This document shows positions 8,732 to 17,464 of a stretch of 64,000 nt of DNA, piece after piece. The stretch's first letter is position 1, and the number at the start of each line of letters is the position of its first letter. The translations under genes were made by a program, and so were the position numbers. The stretch lies in assembly GCA_024280995.1 (NCBI GenBank), contig JAMXLM010000018.1:124001-188000 (forward strand). The letters run 5' to 3'. Origin of the DNA: Candidatus Dormiibacterota bacterium. Its GTDB lineage: Bacteria > Chloroflexota > Dormibacteria > Dormibacterales > Dormibacteraceae. The notes beneath the pieces were generated by a model, which made no database searches, was not told the DNA's origin, and saw only the letters and a list, made by a program, of their open reading frames with translations.

Positions 8732-9678
8732 CCGCGCTCGGAGACATCCTCCACCTGCTGTTCACCGCCAACCTTTGGCAGGCGGCACTCGCCGCGGCGG
8801 TGCTCCTCCTGCTTCCGGCGCTCGGCGGCGTGATCTCCGAGCGAAGCGGCGTCGTCAACATCGCGATGGAGGGCATGATGCTGACGGGCGCCTTCTTCGC
8901 GGTCGTGGCGAACCTCGCCTGGCACAACGTCTGGCTCGCGACCGGTGTGGCCATGCTCTCGGGCGCGCTGATGGCCTCGATCCATGCGATCGTCTCGATC
9001 CGTTTCCGCGCCGACCAGATCGTCAGCGGGATCGCGATCAACATCTTTGCGGCCGGTCTGACCGTCTTCCTCGTGAACCGCATCTACGGCGTGCAGGACA
9101 TCGGTCACGTGGGCCAGAGCGAGCTGCTTCCGAACATCAACGTTCCCGGCCTCGACCAGATCCCGTTCTTCGGCAAGGTCCTTTTCCAGCAGAACGTGAT
9201 CGTCTACGTGGCGCTGATCCTGCTCGTGCTCATGCACCTCCTGCTCTTCCGGACGCGGCTCGGACTCCGCATCCGGTCCGTGGGCGAGCACCCACAGGCT
9301 GCCGACACGGCCGGCATCAACGTCTACGCGATCCGCTACGGCGCGGTGATCACCAGTGGCCTGCTGTCAGGGCTGGCAGGCGCGTTCCTCGCCATCGGGG
9401 TTTCGAACACCTTCGTGCCGAACATGACCGACGGCCGTGGCTACATCGCCCTCGCGGCCATGATCTTCGGCAAATGGACACCGTTCGGCGCCTTCGTCGC
9501 CTGCCTGATCTTCGGACTGGGCCAGGCGATCTATGACAACAACTCGATCATCCACGTGTCGCCTTATCTGCTGAGCATGCTGCCGTACCTGCTCACCCTC
9601 GTAGTGCTCGCCGGTCTCGTGGGTCGCAGCACGCCACCGGCCGCCGACGGCCTGCCTTACGTGGCGGGGTCGGAATGA
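8728..9678 (+). CDS. ABC transporter permease, nucleoside uptake (second)
   Basis: Second half of the permease pair, 316 residues with about eight membrane segments. Family landmarks are ISERSGVVNIAMEGMMLTGAF (about 37-57), FRADQIVSGIAINIFAAGLT and the cytoplasmic loop LGLRIRSVGEHPQAADTAGI (about 176-195). ATG overlaps the previous stop (ATGA), and its own stop overlaps the ATPase start (ATGA), so the transporter is translated as a coupled block. With a single fused ATPase, the two different permeases would form a heterodimeric channel. Confidence 0.92.
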   Translation: MTALGDILHLLFTANLWQAALAAAVLLLLPALGGVISERSGVVNIAMEGMMLTGAFFAVVANLAWHNVWLATGVAMLSGALMASIHAIVSIRFRADQIVSGIAINIFAAGLTVFLVNRIYGVQDIGHVGQSELLPNINVPGLDQIPFFGKVLFQQNVIVYVALILLVLMHLLLFRTRLGLRIRSVGEHPQAADTAGINVYAIRYGAVITSGLLSGLAGAFLAIGVSNTFVPNMTDGRGYIALAAMIFGKWTPFGAFVACLIFGLGQAIYDNNSIIHVSPYLLSMLPYLLTLVVLAGLVGRSTPPAADGLPYVAGSE

Positions 9679-11213
9679 GCGACCAGCTCCTCGCCGTCGA
9701 CATGCGCAACATCCGGAGGCAGTTCCCCGGCGTGCTCGCCAACAACGACGTCGTCTTCAGCGTGCGGGCGGGAGAGATTCACGCTTTGGTCGGCGAGAAC
9801 GGCGCCGGCAAGTCGACGCTGATGAACATCCTTTACGGCCTCATTCACCCGGACTCGGGCGAGATCCTGATCAACGGCAAACAGGCACACATCACCGGGC
9901 CTAGAGACGCGATCTCGCTGGGCATCGGCATGGTGCACCAGCACTTCATGCTCATCCCGGTTTTCTCGGTCGGCGAGAACATCATGCTCGGCCGCGAGCC
10001 CGTCGCCGGACCCGACTTCTACGACCGCGGCCGGGCCCGCAAAGAGATCAACGACCTGACCAAGAAGTACGGCCTGGCCCTTGACCCCGACGCGCGCATG
10101 GGCGACATGCCTGTCGGCCTGCAGCAGCGTGCGGAGATCGTCAAGGTCCTGTACCGCGGCGCCAGCATCCTCATCCTCGACGAGCCGACCGGAGTTCTGA
10201 CACCCCAGGAGACGAAGGAGCTCTTCGTCGTGCTGCGCGACCTCGTCAAGTCAGGCAAGACGATCATCTTCATCAGCCACAAGCTCAAAGAGGTGCTCGA
10301 CATCTCCGACCGGATCACGGTGATGCGCCGCGGCCGCGTGGTCGGCCACCTGACCACGAAGGAGACCAACGAGGAGGCGATCGCGACGCTGATGGTCGGC
10401 CGCGAGGTCCTGCTGCGCGTGGACAAGAAGCCCGCCAAGCCGGGCGCGGTCGTGATGAAGGTCGAGAACGTGACGGCCAACTCCGACCAGGGGGTGCCGG
10501 CGCTCAAGGGGGTCTCCTTCGAGCTGCGGCAGGGCGAGATCCTGGGCATCGCCGGGGTCGAGGGCAACGGGCAGAGCGAGCTCATGGAGGTTCTCGCCGG
10601 AACGCGCAAGACCACCGGCGGCCACATTCTGCTGGGCGAACGCGACATCACAACCTACGACGCCCGAACCGAGCGGGACGCCGGCGTCGCGTTCATCCCC
10701 GAGGACCGGCGCGGCACCGGCCTGGTTCTCAGCTTCTCCATCGCTGAGAACTCGATCCTCGGCCGCGAGCGATCGCCGAAATTCTCCTGGCGCAACGTCG
10801 TCCTCAAGCTGGTCGCGATCCGGGATTGGGCGCGCCGCCTCGTGCAGGAGTACGACGTGCGAACGCCGACCATCGAAGTGGCCGCGCGCAACCTGTCCGG
10901 CGGCAATCAGCAGAAGGTGATCGTCGCGCGCGAGATGGCCAGCAAGCCGAAGGTGCTGCTGGCGGCGCAGCCGACGCGCGGCGTCGACATCGGCGCGATC
11001 GAGTTCATCCACCGCCGCATCGTCGCCGAGCGCGACGAGGGCACCGCGGTGCTGCTCGTGTCGGCCGAGCTCGACGAGGTGCGGTCGCTGTCGGATCGGA
11101 TCGCCGTGATGTACGAGGGCCGGATCGTGAGCATTGAGGACCCGGACACCCCGGAAGAGAGGCTCGGGCTACTGATGACGGGCGGCGGCACGCGGCGCGA
11201 GGGCGCGGCCTAG
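9675..11213 (+). CDS. ABC transporter ATPase, fused double domain (nucleoside/sugar type)
   Basis: Energises the two permeases. Two nucleotide-binding domains in one chain of 512 residues, as in the RbsA/NupA group. Domain 1 has Walker [10 protein letters not shown] (about 40-48), a degenerate signature LPVGLQQR and Walker B ILILDEP. Domain 2 has a degenerate Walker [10 protein letters not shown], signature LSGGNQQK and Walker B-like [15 protein letters not shown] in which the usual Asp-Glu is replaced by Ala-Gln, as expected for the weak second site. The asymmetry of the two sites is normal for the family. Its TAG shares CTAG with the stop of the convergent HAD gene. Confidence 0.95.
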   Translation: MSDQLLAVDMRNIRRQFPGVLANNDVVFSVRAGEIHALVGENGAGKSTLMNILYGLIHPDSGEILINGKQAHITGPRDAISLGIGMVHQHFMLIPVFSVGENIMLGREPVAGPDFYDRGRARKEINDLTKKYGLALDPDARMGDMPVGLQQRAEIVKVLYRGASILILDEPTGVLTPQETKELFVVLRDLVKSGKTIIFISHKLKEVLDISDRITVMRRGRVVGHLTTKETNEEAIATLMVGREVLLRVDKKPAKPGAVVMKVENVTANSDQGVPALKGVSFELRQGEILGIAGVEGNGQSELMEVLAGTRKTTGGHILLGERDITTYDARTERDAGVAFIPEDRRGTGLVLSFSIAENSILGRERSPKFSWRNVVLKLVAIRDWARRLVQEYDVRTPTIEVAARNLSGGNQQKVIVAREMASKPKVLLAAQPTRGVDIGAIEFIHRRIVAERDEGTAVLLVSAELDEVRSLSDRIAVMYEGRIVSIEDPDTPEERLGLLMTGGGTRREGAA

Positions 11214-11905
11214 AGGTCCTTCAGAACTCCCGGCAGCTCGGCAATCCTCTCGATCCGCCGCCAACCTTGCTTCGGGAGCAGATCCTCCGCCACTTCCTCG
11301 TGCGCCCACGTCACCTGGTAGGGGATGTGCACGGCACGACCACCGAGGGCGACGACCGGAACGATGTCCGACCGCAGCGAGTTGCCGACCATTACGAACT
11401 CACTCGGGTCGATGCCGCGCCGCTTGAAGATGCCGCGATATGTGTCGCCGTTCTTCTCGCTCACGATCTCGACGCCCAGGAAAAGGTCACCCAGGCCTGA
11501 GCTCGCGAGCTTGCTCTCCTGGTTGAAGAGGTCGCCCTTGGTGATGAGGTAGACGTCGTGCGCGGCGGCGATCGCACGCAGCGTCTCCTCCACGCCATCT
11601 AGAAGTTCGGTGGGCTGGGTCAGCATCTTCTTGCCCCATCCGAGGATCGTGTTCAGGTCGCCGGCCGGGATGCGGCCGCCCGTCAGCTCGATCGCCGTCT
11701 CGAGCATCGAGAGCGTGAACGACTTGACGCCGTAGCCGTAGATGCTGAGGTTCTGCATCTCCTTGTCGGCGAGGCGCGCGTCGACGTCGGCGTCGGGCGC
11801 GTGGCGCTGAAGCAGGTCGCGGAACTCGGCCTGCGTGAGGTGGAATCGAGTTTCGCTGTGCCACAGCGTATCGTCGCCGTCGAACCCCACCACTCGTATC
11901 GGCAT
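11210..11905 (-). CDS. HAD-family hydrolase
   Basis: Cytoplasmic phosphatase-like HAD enzyme, 231 residues. Motif I is GFDGDDTLWHSE with nucleophile and general-acid Asp; motif II is LITKGD (Thr/Lys area), motif III FKRRG, motif IV FVMVGNSLRSDIVP. The cap region (about 20-95) contains KEMQNLSIYGYGVKSFTLSMLETA, seen in FMN/2-haloacid-type members; the substrate is unknown. Start ATG 11905 puts motif I at residue 7, which is typical; a longer frame upstream is antisense to its neighbour. A TAGAAT box lies 11 nt ahead of the start, inside the end of the neighbouring surface-protein gene. Confidence 0.85.
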   Translation of the reverse strand: MPIRVVGFDGDDTLWHSETRFHLTQAEFRDLLQRHAPDADVDARLADKEMQNLSIYGYGVKSFTLSMLETAIELTGGRIPAGDLNTILGWGKKMLTQPTELLDGVEETLRAIAAAHDVYLITKGDLFNQESKLASSGLGDLFLGVEIVSEKNGDTYRGIFKRRGIDPSEFVMVGNSLRSDIVPVVALGGRAVHIPYQVTWAHEEVAEDLLPKQGWRRIERIAELPGVLKDL

Positions 11906-11919
11906 GGCGACGATGGATT

Positions 11920-13929
11920 CTAGGTGCCCGGCGTCTTGATCCTCGTCCAGTGCGCGCCGCCGTCGGCCGTCACCTGGATCCCGCCTCGGACGGTGCCGTA
12001 GCCGACGCTTGCATCCGCGAACACGAACGCCGACGCGACGCCGGCCGCGTCGTTGTAGTCGCACGAGAAGGCGTGCCAGGTCTTGCCGGCGTCGGTCGTC
12101 TCCTGGCCGTTGCCGTCGTTACCGATCGTCAGCCACCGGGTCGCGGTGACGAAGGTCACCACTTCGTACGCATTGGGCGGGAGCCTGCCCACGAACGACC
12201 AGGTCGCCCCACCGCTGCTCGAGGAGAAGACGAACTGGGCGCCGATAGGGGATTCCGCGTCCAGGAGAAGCTCCCCGTGAACGGCCTGCATGGCGACGAC
12301 CTGCAAAGCATTCACTGCGCCGTCGACGGCATACCCGGGAGGATTGGGCAGCGTCGACTGGGACCAGGTCTTGCCGCCGTCCGCGGTGCGGCTGATGATC
12401 GGAGCGCGCGAGGTGTCGTGGCCGGCGACGAAGCCGGCGTGGGCGTCCGCGAAGTAGACGAAGTCCTTGCACTGCTCGAACGTGAGCGACTGCTGTGGCG
12501 CGGGCGGCTGGGTCGCGACCGCGACCTGGTGCCAGGTCAAGGCGCCGTCGGACGTTGCCCACAGCTGTGCTCCAGCCTCCAGGCACTGGGTGGAAGGGAC
12601 GCCTGGCAACAACGCCCAACCGTTGTTCGCATCGGCGAATGCGATCACCGGATTGCCGCCGCCGCCCGTGTGCGGCGGCCAGGTTCGCTCATTCCAGGTG
12701 GATCCCTGGTCTTTGGACAGAAAGAGGCGCGAATTGCCGATAAGCGCCCACAGGACATTCGCCGAGGGAGCCGACAGGTCCGCCCACGTCGGCATCGGAA
12801 TGGGGCTCGGCGCGGGGCTCGGCGTCGGGCTGGGCAGGCCGGCGGCGGGCGCGGACCATGGAGTGACGAGCGGCGTCCAGTCGAGGCCGCCATCCGAGGT
12901 GCGGAGCACCGCGCCCCCGGTCGACACGAATCCAACTTCGCCGTCCGGAAACGACGCCTGTACAGGCGTGCCGACCTTGAGGTTGGTCGCCAGCGGCGCA
13001 AACGCCTGACCGCCGTTCACGCTCAACGCGATATCAGGCGCGAGCTGCAGCCAGCGCGACTCGGTGACAAGAAAGGTGAACGGTGAGGCGATCTTCTGCT
13101 TCCACGTCCAGGTCGCGCCGCCGTCGCGCGACGTGTAGATGAAGTCGCGATCGTGCCAGGTTGCGCTGTCCTGTGAGCCGGATGCCTGCATGTAGATCGT
13201 CTGGCCGAACGCCTTGATCCAGTTGACGTGAAGCGTGAACCCGGCCGAGACGGTGACGAAGATCGGGTTGTCCGGCACGACGCTGGTCGCCCAGTGGGCG
13301 CCTCCGTCGGAGGTCCGGTAGACGGTCGGCGCGTGATTCGGGTCGGACGCGGTGACGAAGCCATGCGTCGAATCGGCAAACCAGATGCCGTTCTTGCACT
13401 GGCCTTTGTCGATTCGGCCGCCAACGCTCTGCCACGATCGGGCGGCATCGGTCGTGTGCCAGATGTCGGCGGCCTGCTCGCCGCACTGCATCGTCGGCGG
13501 GCCGGGAGCCAGCATCCAGCCTTCCGACGCGCTGACAAACGAGATCGATGGCCTTACGCCGGGGTCGACCGGCAGCCAGTGCCTCTCCCAGTGGCCACCT
13601 CCATCAATCGACAGATAGAGGTCGCCGTAGTCGACGAGCGCCCAGACGACGTCCGCGGACGGTGCGCTGAGCTCGACGTTGTCCGCCTGGGCGAGCGGAA
13701 TTGGCGAGGCAATCGATCCGGGCGAAGACTTCGGCGCGGGCGAAGAGGTAGAAAGGGAGACCGCCGCCGTCCGCAGATGGCGCGAGGCCGCGAAACCGGC
13801 CATCGAAGTGGCCGTGAGCACCGTCACCGTGACGACCGCCGCCACGGCGATCCAGCTCGGGCCGTTGGCGTCGTTGCGCATCGGTGATGCCATTGATACG
13901 TAGGCCCACCGTCTTCTGTTACGCCGCAT
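11920..13929 (-). CDS. Membrane-anchored Asp-box repeat protein with internal duplication
   Basis: 669 residues: basic N-terminus, one membrane segment (WIAVAAVVTVTVLTATSMAGFAA split about 27-50), a Ser/Pro linker, then two beta-propeller-like modules exposed outside. I count eleven Asp-box motifs such as SIDGGGHW, TSDGGAHW, SRDGGATW, TADGGKTW and TADGGAHW. The N-terminal module (about 85-370) and C-terminal module (about 385-669) share a matching order, for example SAPSADVVWAL with SAPSANVLWAL and QCKNGIWFAD with QCKDFVYFAD, with a Pro/Ser linker (PTPSPAPSPIP) between. Likely a sialidase/Ycf48-like scaffold or binding protein. ATG 13893 or 13881 are possible later starts. Enzymatic activity is not evident. 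Confidence 0.85.
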   Translation of the reverse strand: MRRNRRRWAYVSMASPMRNDANGPSWIAVAAVVTVTVLTATSMAGFAASRHLRTAAVSLSTSSPAPKSSPGSIASPIPLAQADNVELSAPSADVVWALVDYGDLYLSIDGGGHWERHWLPVDPGVRPSISFVSASEGWMLAPGPPTMQCGEQAADIWHTTDAARSWQSVGGRIDKGQCKNGIWFADSTHGFVTASDPNHAPTVYRTSDGGAHWATSVVPDNPIFVTVSAGFTLHVNWIKAFGQTIYMQASGSQDSATWHDRDFIYTSRDGGATWTWKQKIASPFTFLVTESRWLQLAPDIALSVNGGQAFAPLATNLKVGTPVQASFPDGEVGFVSTGGAVLRTSDGGLDWTPLVTPWSAPAAGLPSPTPSPAPSPIPMPTWADLSAPSANVLWALIGNSRLFLSKDQGSTWNERTWPPHTGGGGNPVIAFADANNGWALLPGVPSTQCLEAGAQLWATSDGALTWHQVAVATQPPAPQQSLTFEQCKDFVYFADAHAGFVAGHDTSRAPIISRTADGGKTWSQSTLPNPPGYAVDGAVNALQVVAMQAVHGELLLDAESPIGAQFVFSSSSGGATWSFVGRLPPNAYEVVTFVTATRWLTIGNDGNGQETTDAGKTWHAFSCDYNDAAGVASAFVFADASVGYGTVRGGIQVTADGGAHWTRIKTPGT

Positions 13930-13939
13930 GATTTAGGCC

Positions 13940-14548
13940 GTGCACCAGGTCAAGCTCGAGTCAGTCCGCCGCAACTCCGGCGGCAGGATCCACCTCACTC
14001 CCAAGGTGCCTCGCAGCGGACCCGTGACCACGCTGTGCGGTCAGACGCTCGAGGCGGGCTCCTTCGCCGCCAACGACGCGCCCCCCGACTGCGCCAACTG
14101 CATCCGCCGCTCGCGCGACCAGGCGCGGATCTCGGGCGCGTTCTTCGCCCAGGAGGAGGGTTCGGAGCTGCTGCGCCTGTCGCTCGAGCAGGCCAGGGAG
14201 CGGACCCAATCGCGCGAGCCAGACCTGCGCGTCCTGCCGCATCCGTCGGAGAAGGACAAGCCGGTGGTCTGGCCGGCGCCCAAGCCGCCGGCGGAGGAGA
14301 TCCCCGAGCGCCTCGGCGAGCTTGTCACTCGTGGTTTCAAGTCGTCGGGCGAAGGCGTGTGGCGAAGCCCTGTGGGTGTGATCGTCAAGATGCGCAAGCA
14401 TGGGCGCGACTGGCGTTTTGCCGAGGTCGTGTTCGAGGGCGAGATAGTCGCCACTCGGACGGACCGCGGCCTCCGCTTGAGGGCCGGCGACGTCGAGGTC
14501 GCCCCCGACGAGGACGGCTTCGAGGTCCGGCTCCGCAAGAAGACTTAG
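13940..14548 (+). CDS. Hypothetical protein with a possible zinc-binding N-terminus
   Basis: I do not recognise this 202-residue family. The N-terminal 60 residues carry three cysteines (TLCG and DCANCIRRS), which with a nearby His could bind zinc. The middle is charged and Pro-rich, and the C-terminal 80 residues (WRSPVGVIVKMRKHGRDWRFAEVVFEGEIVATR split over about 140-172) look like a small beta domain. The GTG start at 13940 lies only 10 bp from the divergent Asp-box gene start, so the two share a tiny promoter region. Its stop (TAG) overlaps the stop of the next, convergent gene by sharing TTAG. Soluble and acidic/basic mixed; function unknown. Confidence 0.7.
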   Translation: MHQVKLESVRRNSGGRIHLTPKVPRSGPVTTLCGQTLEAGSFAANDAPPDCANCIRRSRDQARISGAFFAQEEGSELLRLSLEQARERTQSREPDLRVLPHPSEKDKPVVWPAPKPPAEEIPERLGELVTRGFKSSGEGVWRSPVGVIVKMRKHGRDWRFAEVVFEGEIVATRTDRGLRLRAGDVEVAPDEDGFEVRLRKKT

Positions 14549-14829
14549 GGGCGGAACATCCCAGCCAGCACCAGCTCGCCCGCGCCTCCGGCGGTCAGGG
14601 TCACCGCCGATCCGTCGACCTCGTAATCGATCCACGCGCAGCACTCGCGTTCGAGATCGATGAGATCCAGCAGCGCTCGGGTCGCGCCCGGCTCCGCGGT
14701 GAGCTTCAGGCCGCCGGGCACACGTTCCCGTCGCAGGAGCCCGCTCTTCCACAACTTTCGCCAGGCGGCGCCGCGGTCTTTCAGATCCGCGCCCGACAGC
14801 GTGCAGACGATCGGCCGCGATTCGGTCAC
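14545..14829 (-). CDS. Small conserved hypothetical protein with ERECCAW motif
   Basis: 94 residues, cytoplasmic. The sequence VCTLSGADLKDRGAAWRKLW followed by a central LDLIDLERECCAWIDYEV (about 55-72) resembles a widespread family of small uncharacterised proteins from high-GC bacteria in which a Cys-Cys pair follows Glu-Arg-Glu. The two adjacent Cys could bind a metal or form a redox pair, but that is inference. It is alone on the minus strand between two plus-strand genes, and shares TTAG at its stop with the preceding gene. Confidence 0.75.
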   Translation of the reverse strand: MTESRPIVCTLSGADLKDRGAAWRKLWKSGLLRRERVPGGLKLTAEPGATRALLDLIDLERECCAWIDYEVDGSAVTLTAGGAGELVLAGMFRP

Positions 14830-14868
14830 GGCAAGGGCAAGCGCGCCGATGGCGCGATTATTCCTCCC

Positions 14869-15465
14869 GTGCAGCGCGTCGCCGACTCGTTCACGTGGCC
14901 ATTTCGCGCGTCGCCGGCGCGCTGGCTGGTCGGGTGCGCGTGCGTCATCGGCCTTCCGATCCTTTTCATTCCCCTGCTCGGCTACTCCGTCGCCGCCACA
15001 CGTGCGAGCGAGCCGCCGCCGTGGTCGATCTCCTGGCGGCTGCTGTCCGACGGCTTTTGGACCTCGCTCGTGATTTCACTGACGGCTCTCCCATTCGTGG
15101 TCGCGTTCCTGCTGCTGCGACCGCTTCGCGACGGAGCGGTGGGTGTCGTGATCGTCGCCGCCGCGCTTCTGCTCGTCTGGGGTCTGGTCGCGCTGCTTTT
15201 CCTGCCGCACGCCGCCGCGGCCTTCGCAGCCAGCGGGCGCCCGGCGGACCTGTTCGACTTCAGCGCTTCGCTGCGCGGCGTGCGTGCGGACGTCGCAACC
15301 TGGAACGTGGTCGTCGCCGCGATCGTCTCCGGATGGGCGATCGGCCTTGCGTGCGTTGCCCTGCTGTGCGTCGGGATCGTGCCCGGCGTGTTCTACGCCA
15401 TTCTTGTGAGCGCACATGCCACCGCAGCGCTCCGCAGTGAAGCTCCGCGTTCACCCACTCGGTGA
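14869..15465 (+). CDS. DUF4013-like membrane protein
   Basis: Integral membrane protein of about 198 residues. Four hydrophobic segments are visible (about 20-40, 62-80, 88-112, 148-188). The opening VADSFTWPFRASPARWLVG and the phrase LLSDGFWTSLVISLTALPF fit the DUF4013 group. The GTG at 14869 is chosen because the open frame upstream is antisense to the small ERECCAW gene and lacks similarity. Its last 50 bp overlap the start of pxpB in another frame, unless pxpB begins at GTG 15437. No function can be assigned. Confidence 0.65.
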   Translation: MQRVADSFTWPFRASPARWLVGCACVIGLPILFIPLLGYSVAATRASEPPPWSISWRLLSDGFWTSLVISLTALPFVVAFLLLRPLRDGAVGVVIVAAALLLVWGLVALLFLPHAAAAFAASGRPADLFDFSASLRGVRADVATWNVVVAAIVSGWAIGLACVALLCVGIVPGVFYAILVSAHATAALRSEAPRSPTR

Positions 15466-16072
15466 TACGGCGCTCCTCGCCGAGCTGGGCACCCGACTCG
15501 ACACCGCACTGAACACCCGCGCGATCGCGCTGGCGTCGGCGCTTCAGAAGCGGCGCGACGTGCGCCGTGCGGTCGCCGGACACGGTGCTGTGACCGTGCA
15601 GTTCGACCCGGAACAGATCACCCACGAAGCTCTCGAGGCGGCAATCCGCCGCCTCGCGCGCAAACGCGCGCCCGTCGAGGAGCCCGGGCGCCTGCACCGC
15701 ATCCCGGTCGTTTACGACGGCCCGGATCTGGACGACGTGGCGGAGCGCACCGGCCTGACGCCGCAGCGGGTGATCGAGCTCCACGGCCGGCCCATCTACC
15801 GGGTCTTCCTCGTCGGTTTCGTCCCCGGTTGGGCCTACCTCGGCCCGCTGCCCGACGAGCTCGTGCTGCCCCGCCGCGCAACGCCGAGAACGCAAGTGCC
15901 GCCGGGCTCAGTGGCGATCGCGGGGCCGGAGACCGGCATCTATCCACTGCCCAGCCCGGGCGGCTGGCACCTCATCGGCCGCACGTCGGTCAGGCTCTTC
16001 CTGCCCGACTCGGACCCGCCCAGCCTGTTTCGCACCGGCGACAGGGTGAAGTTCTTCCCGGCCGGCGAATGA
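15416..16072 (+). CDS. pxpB: 5-oxoprolinase subunit B
   Basis: Subunit B (KipI-like) of the ATP-dependent 5-oxoprolinase PxpABC, which opens 5-oxoproline to glutamate. The 218 residues contain VHPLGDTALLAELG near the start, the family signature VFLVGFVPGWAYLGPLP (about 127-143) and RATPRTQVPPGSVAIAGPETGIYPLPSPGGWHLIG split over about 150-187. Start ATG 15416 overlaps the preceding membrane-protein gene; GTG 15437 is an alternative that keeps the conserved LRVHPLGD. Its stop overlaps the pxpC start as ATGA, so B and C are coupled. pxpA lies 3.5 kb away on the other strand. Confidence 0.92.
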   Translation: MPPQRSAVKLRVHPLGDTALLAELGTRLDTALNTRAIALASALQKRRDVRRAVAGHGAVTVQFDPEQITHEALEAAIRRLARKRAPVEEPGRLHRIPVVYDGPDLDDVAERTGLTPQRVIELHGRPIYRVFLVGFVPGWAYLGPLPDELVLPRRATPRTQVPPGSVAIAGPETGIYPLPSPGGWHLIGRTSVRLFLPDSDPPSLFRTGDRVKFFPAGE

Positions 16073-16980
16073 CGCCCGCCCTGAGGGTTGTCGCGCCGGG
16101 ATTGCTGACGACCGTCCAGGACCGCGGTCGCCCGCACGCGATCGCATCGGGAGTCACGCCGGGCGGCGCGATGGACCGGTTCGCCCACGCCGCGGCGAAC
16201 CTCCTCGTCTGGAACGATCAATCCGCGGCTGCGCTCGAATGCACGCTCATCGGACCTCGCCTGGTGGCCGAGCGCGATTGCGTGATCGCGATCACCGGCG
16301 CCGATCTAGGTCCGCGCGTCAACGGCGAAGAGGCGCCGCTGTGGACATCGTTCGCCGTGGCCACGGGGGACGAGCTGTCATTTGCAGGGCGCAGGCTCGG
16401 CGCCCGCGCCTACATCGCCGTCGCCGGAGGGATAGTCGCCGACCGATGGCTTGGCTCGATGTCGACGAACCTGATGGTCGCGCGTGGAGGCGTGCACGGG
16501 CGCGCGCTGGCAGCTGGCGACGTCGTCGCGGCGGGCGAGCCGCCCGCCTCACCGCCCACCGGTCGCACTCTGGACGCGGCGCGGCGTCCCGCCTACGCGG
16601 AGCACACGCTGCGGTCGGTCATCGGTCCACAACCGCGTCGCGGCCTGTTCGGTCCAACGTTCACGGTCAGCCCCGACTCGAACCGGATGGGCTACCGCCT
16701 TGACGGCGAGCGGCTGGAGGCTGTGCCCGAGGAGATCCTCTCGTTCGCCCTCGTCGCCGGCACCGTCCAGATTCCGGCCGACGGCCGGCCGATCCTCTTG
16801 ATGGCCGACCACCAGACCGCCGGCGGCTACCCGGTCGCTGCGGCGGTGGTCACCGCGTCGATGCCCATCGCGGCGCAGCTGGCTCCGGGCGACGAGCTGT
16901 CATTTGCGGAGGTGTCGATCGAGCAAGCGCTCGAGGCGCGCGCCGCTCAGCGCGCGGCGCTCGATTCCCTGGTCAGCTGA
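16069..16980 (+). CDS. pxpC: 5-oxoprolinase subunit C
   Basis: Subunit C (KipA-like, biotin-carboxylase-dependent urea amidolyase family) of 5-oxoprolinase; forms a complex with PxpB and PxpA. 303 residues, starting LRVVAPGLLTTVQDRGRPH, the family opening. GGAMDRFAHAAANLLVWN, ECTLIGPRLVAE and the C-terminal DGRPILLMADHQTAGGYPV (about 240-258) are strongly typical. The ATG overlaps the pxpB stop. It converges on the DfsB-like gene with an 8-bp overlap. Confidence 0.93.
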   Translation: MTPALRVVAPGLLTTVQDRGRPHAIASGVTPGGAMDRFAHAAANLLVWNDQSAAALECTLIGPRLVAERDCVIAITGADLGPRVNGEEAPLWTSFAVATGDELSFAGRRLGARAYIAVAGGIVADRWLGSMSTNLMVARGGVHGRALAAGDVVAAGEPPASPPTGRTLDAARRPAYAEHTLRSVIGPQPRRGLFGPTFTVSPDSNRMGYRLDGERLEAVPEEILSFALVAGTVQIPADGRPILLMADHQTAGGYPVAAAVVTASMPIAAQLAPGDELSFAEVSIEQALEARAAQRAALDSLVS

Positions 16981-17464
16981 GGGCCTCGATCCAGCCGGCG
17001 TGCTCGTCGTAGTGCTCGTAGGTGTTGCCCGCGACCCATTCGACCGCCGGCCTGTCGTCGTTCGGATCGCGGGGATCGTTCGGCTGGTAGTGGTTGTAGG
17101 ACCGGCGCAGGTCGGCGTCGCTGAGCTCGCCGAGCCGGTGCATCAACGCCTCGTGCGACTTGCGCCAGAAACCAAGCACCTCCTCGGCGCTTTCGTGGCG
17201 GTGCCTGAGCCAGATGGCCTCGTTCAGCTCGTCTGTCTCTTCGCCCGCATCCGGCACACCCATCGCCGTCCGCCGGTCCTCACCGTTGAGCAGCGCCAGC
17301 AGCGAAAGCTCCCACGCCGCGATGTGGGCGAGGTGATCCTTCACCGCCCAGCGCTCGTTGCCCTTGAACTCGAGCTTCAGCAGGCCCAAGCGGTCGATCA
17401 GCGCGGCCAGGTTGGCCCAGCTCTTCTCGATCAGCTCGATCTCCTTGTTCGCGGCGATGCTCAC
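16973..17464 (-). CDS. DinB / DfsB-ClbS-like four-helix protein
   Basis: 163 residues, predicted soluble four-helix bundle of the DinB superfamily (DfsB/ClbS branch). The N-terminal helix ELIEKSWANLAALIDRL leads to WAVKDHLAHIAAWELSLL (about 41-58), the motif with the first His; the last His region is NTYEHYDEHAGWI near the C-terminus. Metal binding by these histidines is known in the superfamily. GTG start overlaps the stop of the peroxiredoxin gene as GTGA, so the two are translated together. The actual substrate or thiol partner is unknown. Confidence 0.82.
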   Translation of the reverse strand: MSIAANKEIELIEKSWANLAALIDRLGLLKLEFKGNERWAVKDHLAHIAAWELSLLALLNGEDRRTAMGVPDAGEETDELNEAIWLRHRHESAEEVLGFWRKSHEALMHRLGELSDADLRRSYNHYQPNDPRDPNDDRPAVEWVAGNTYEHYDEHAGWIEALS

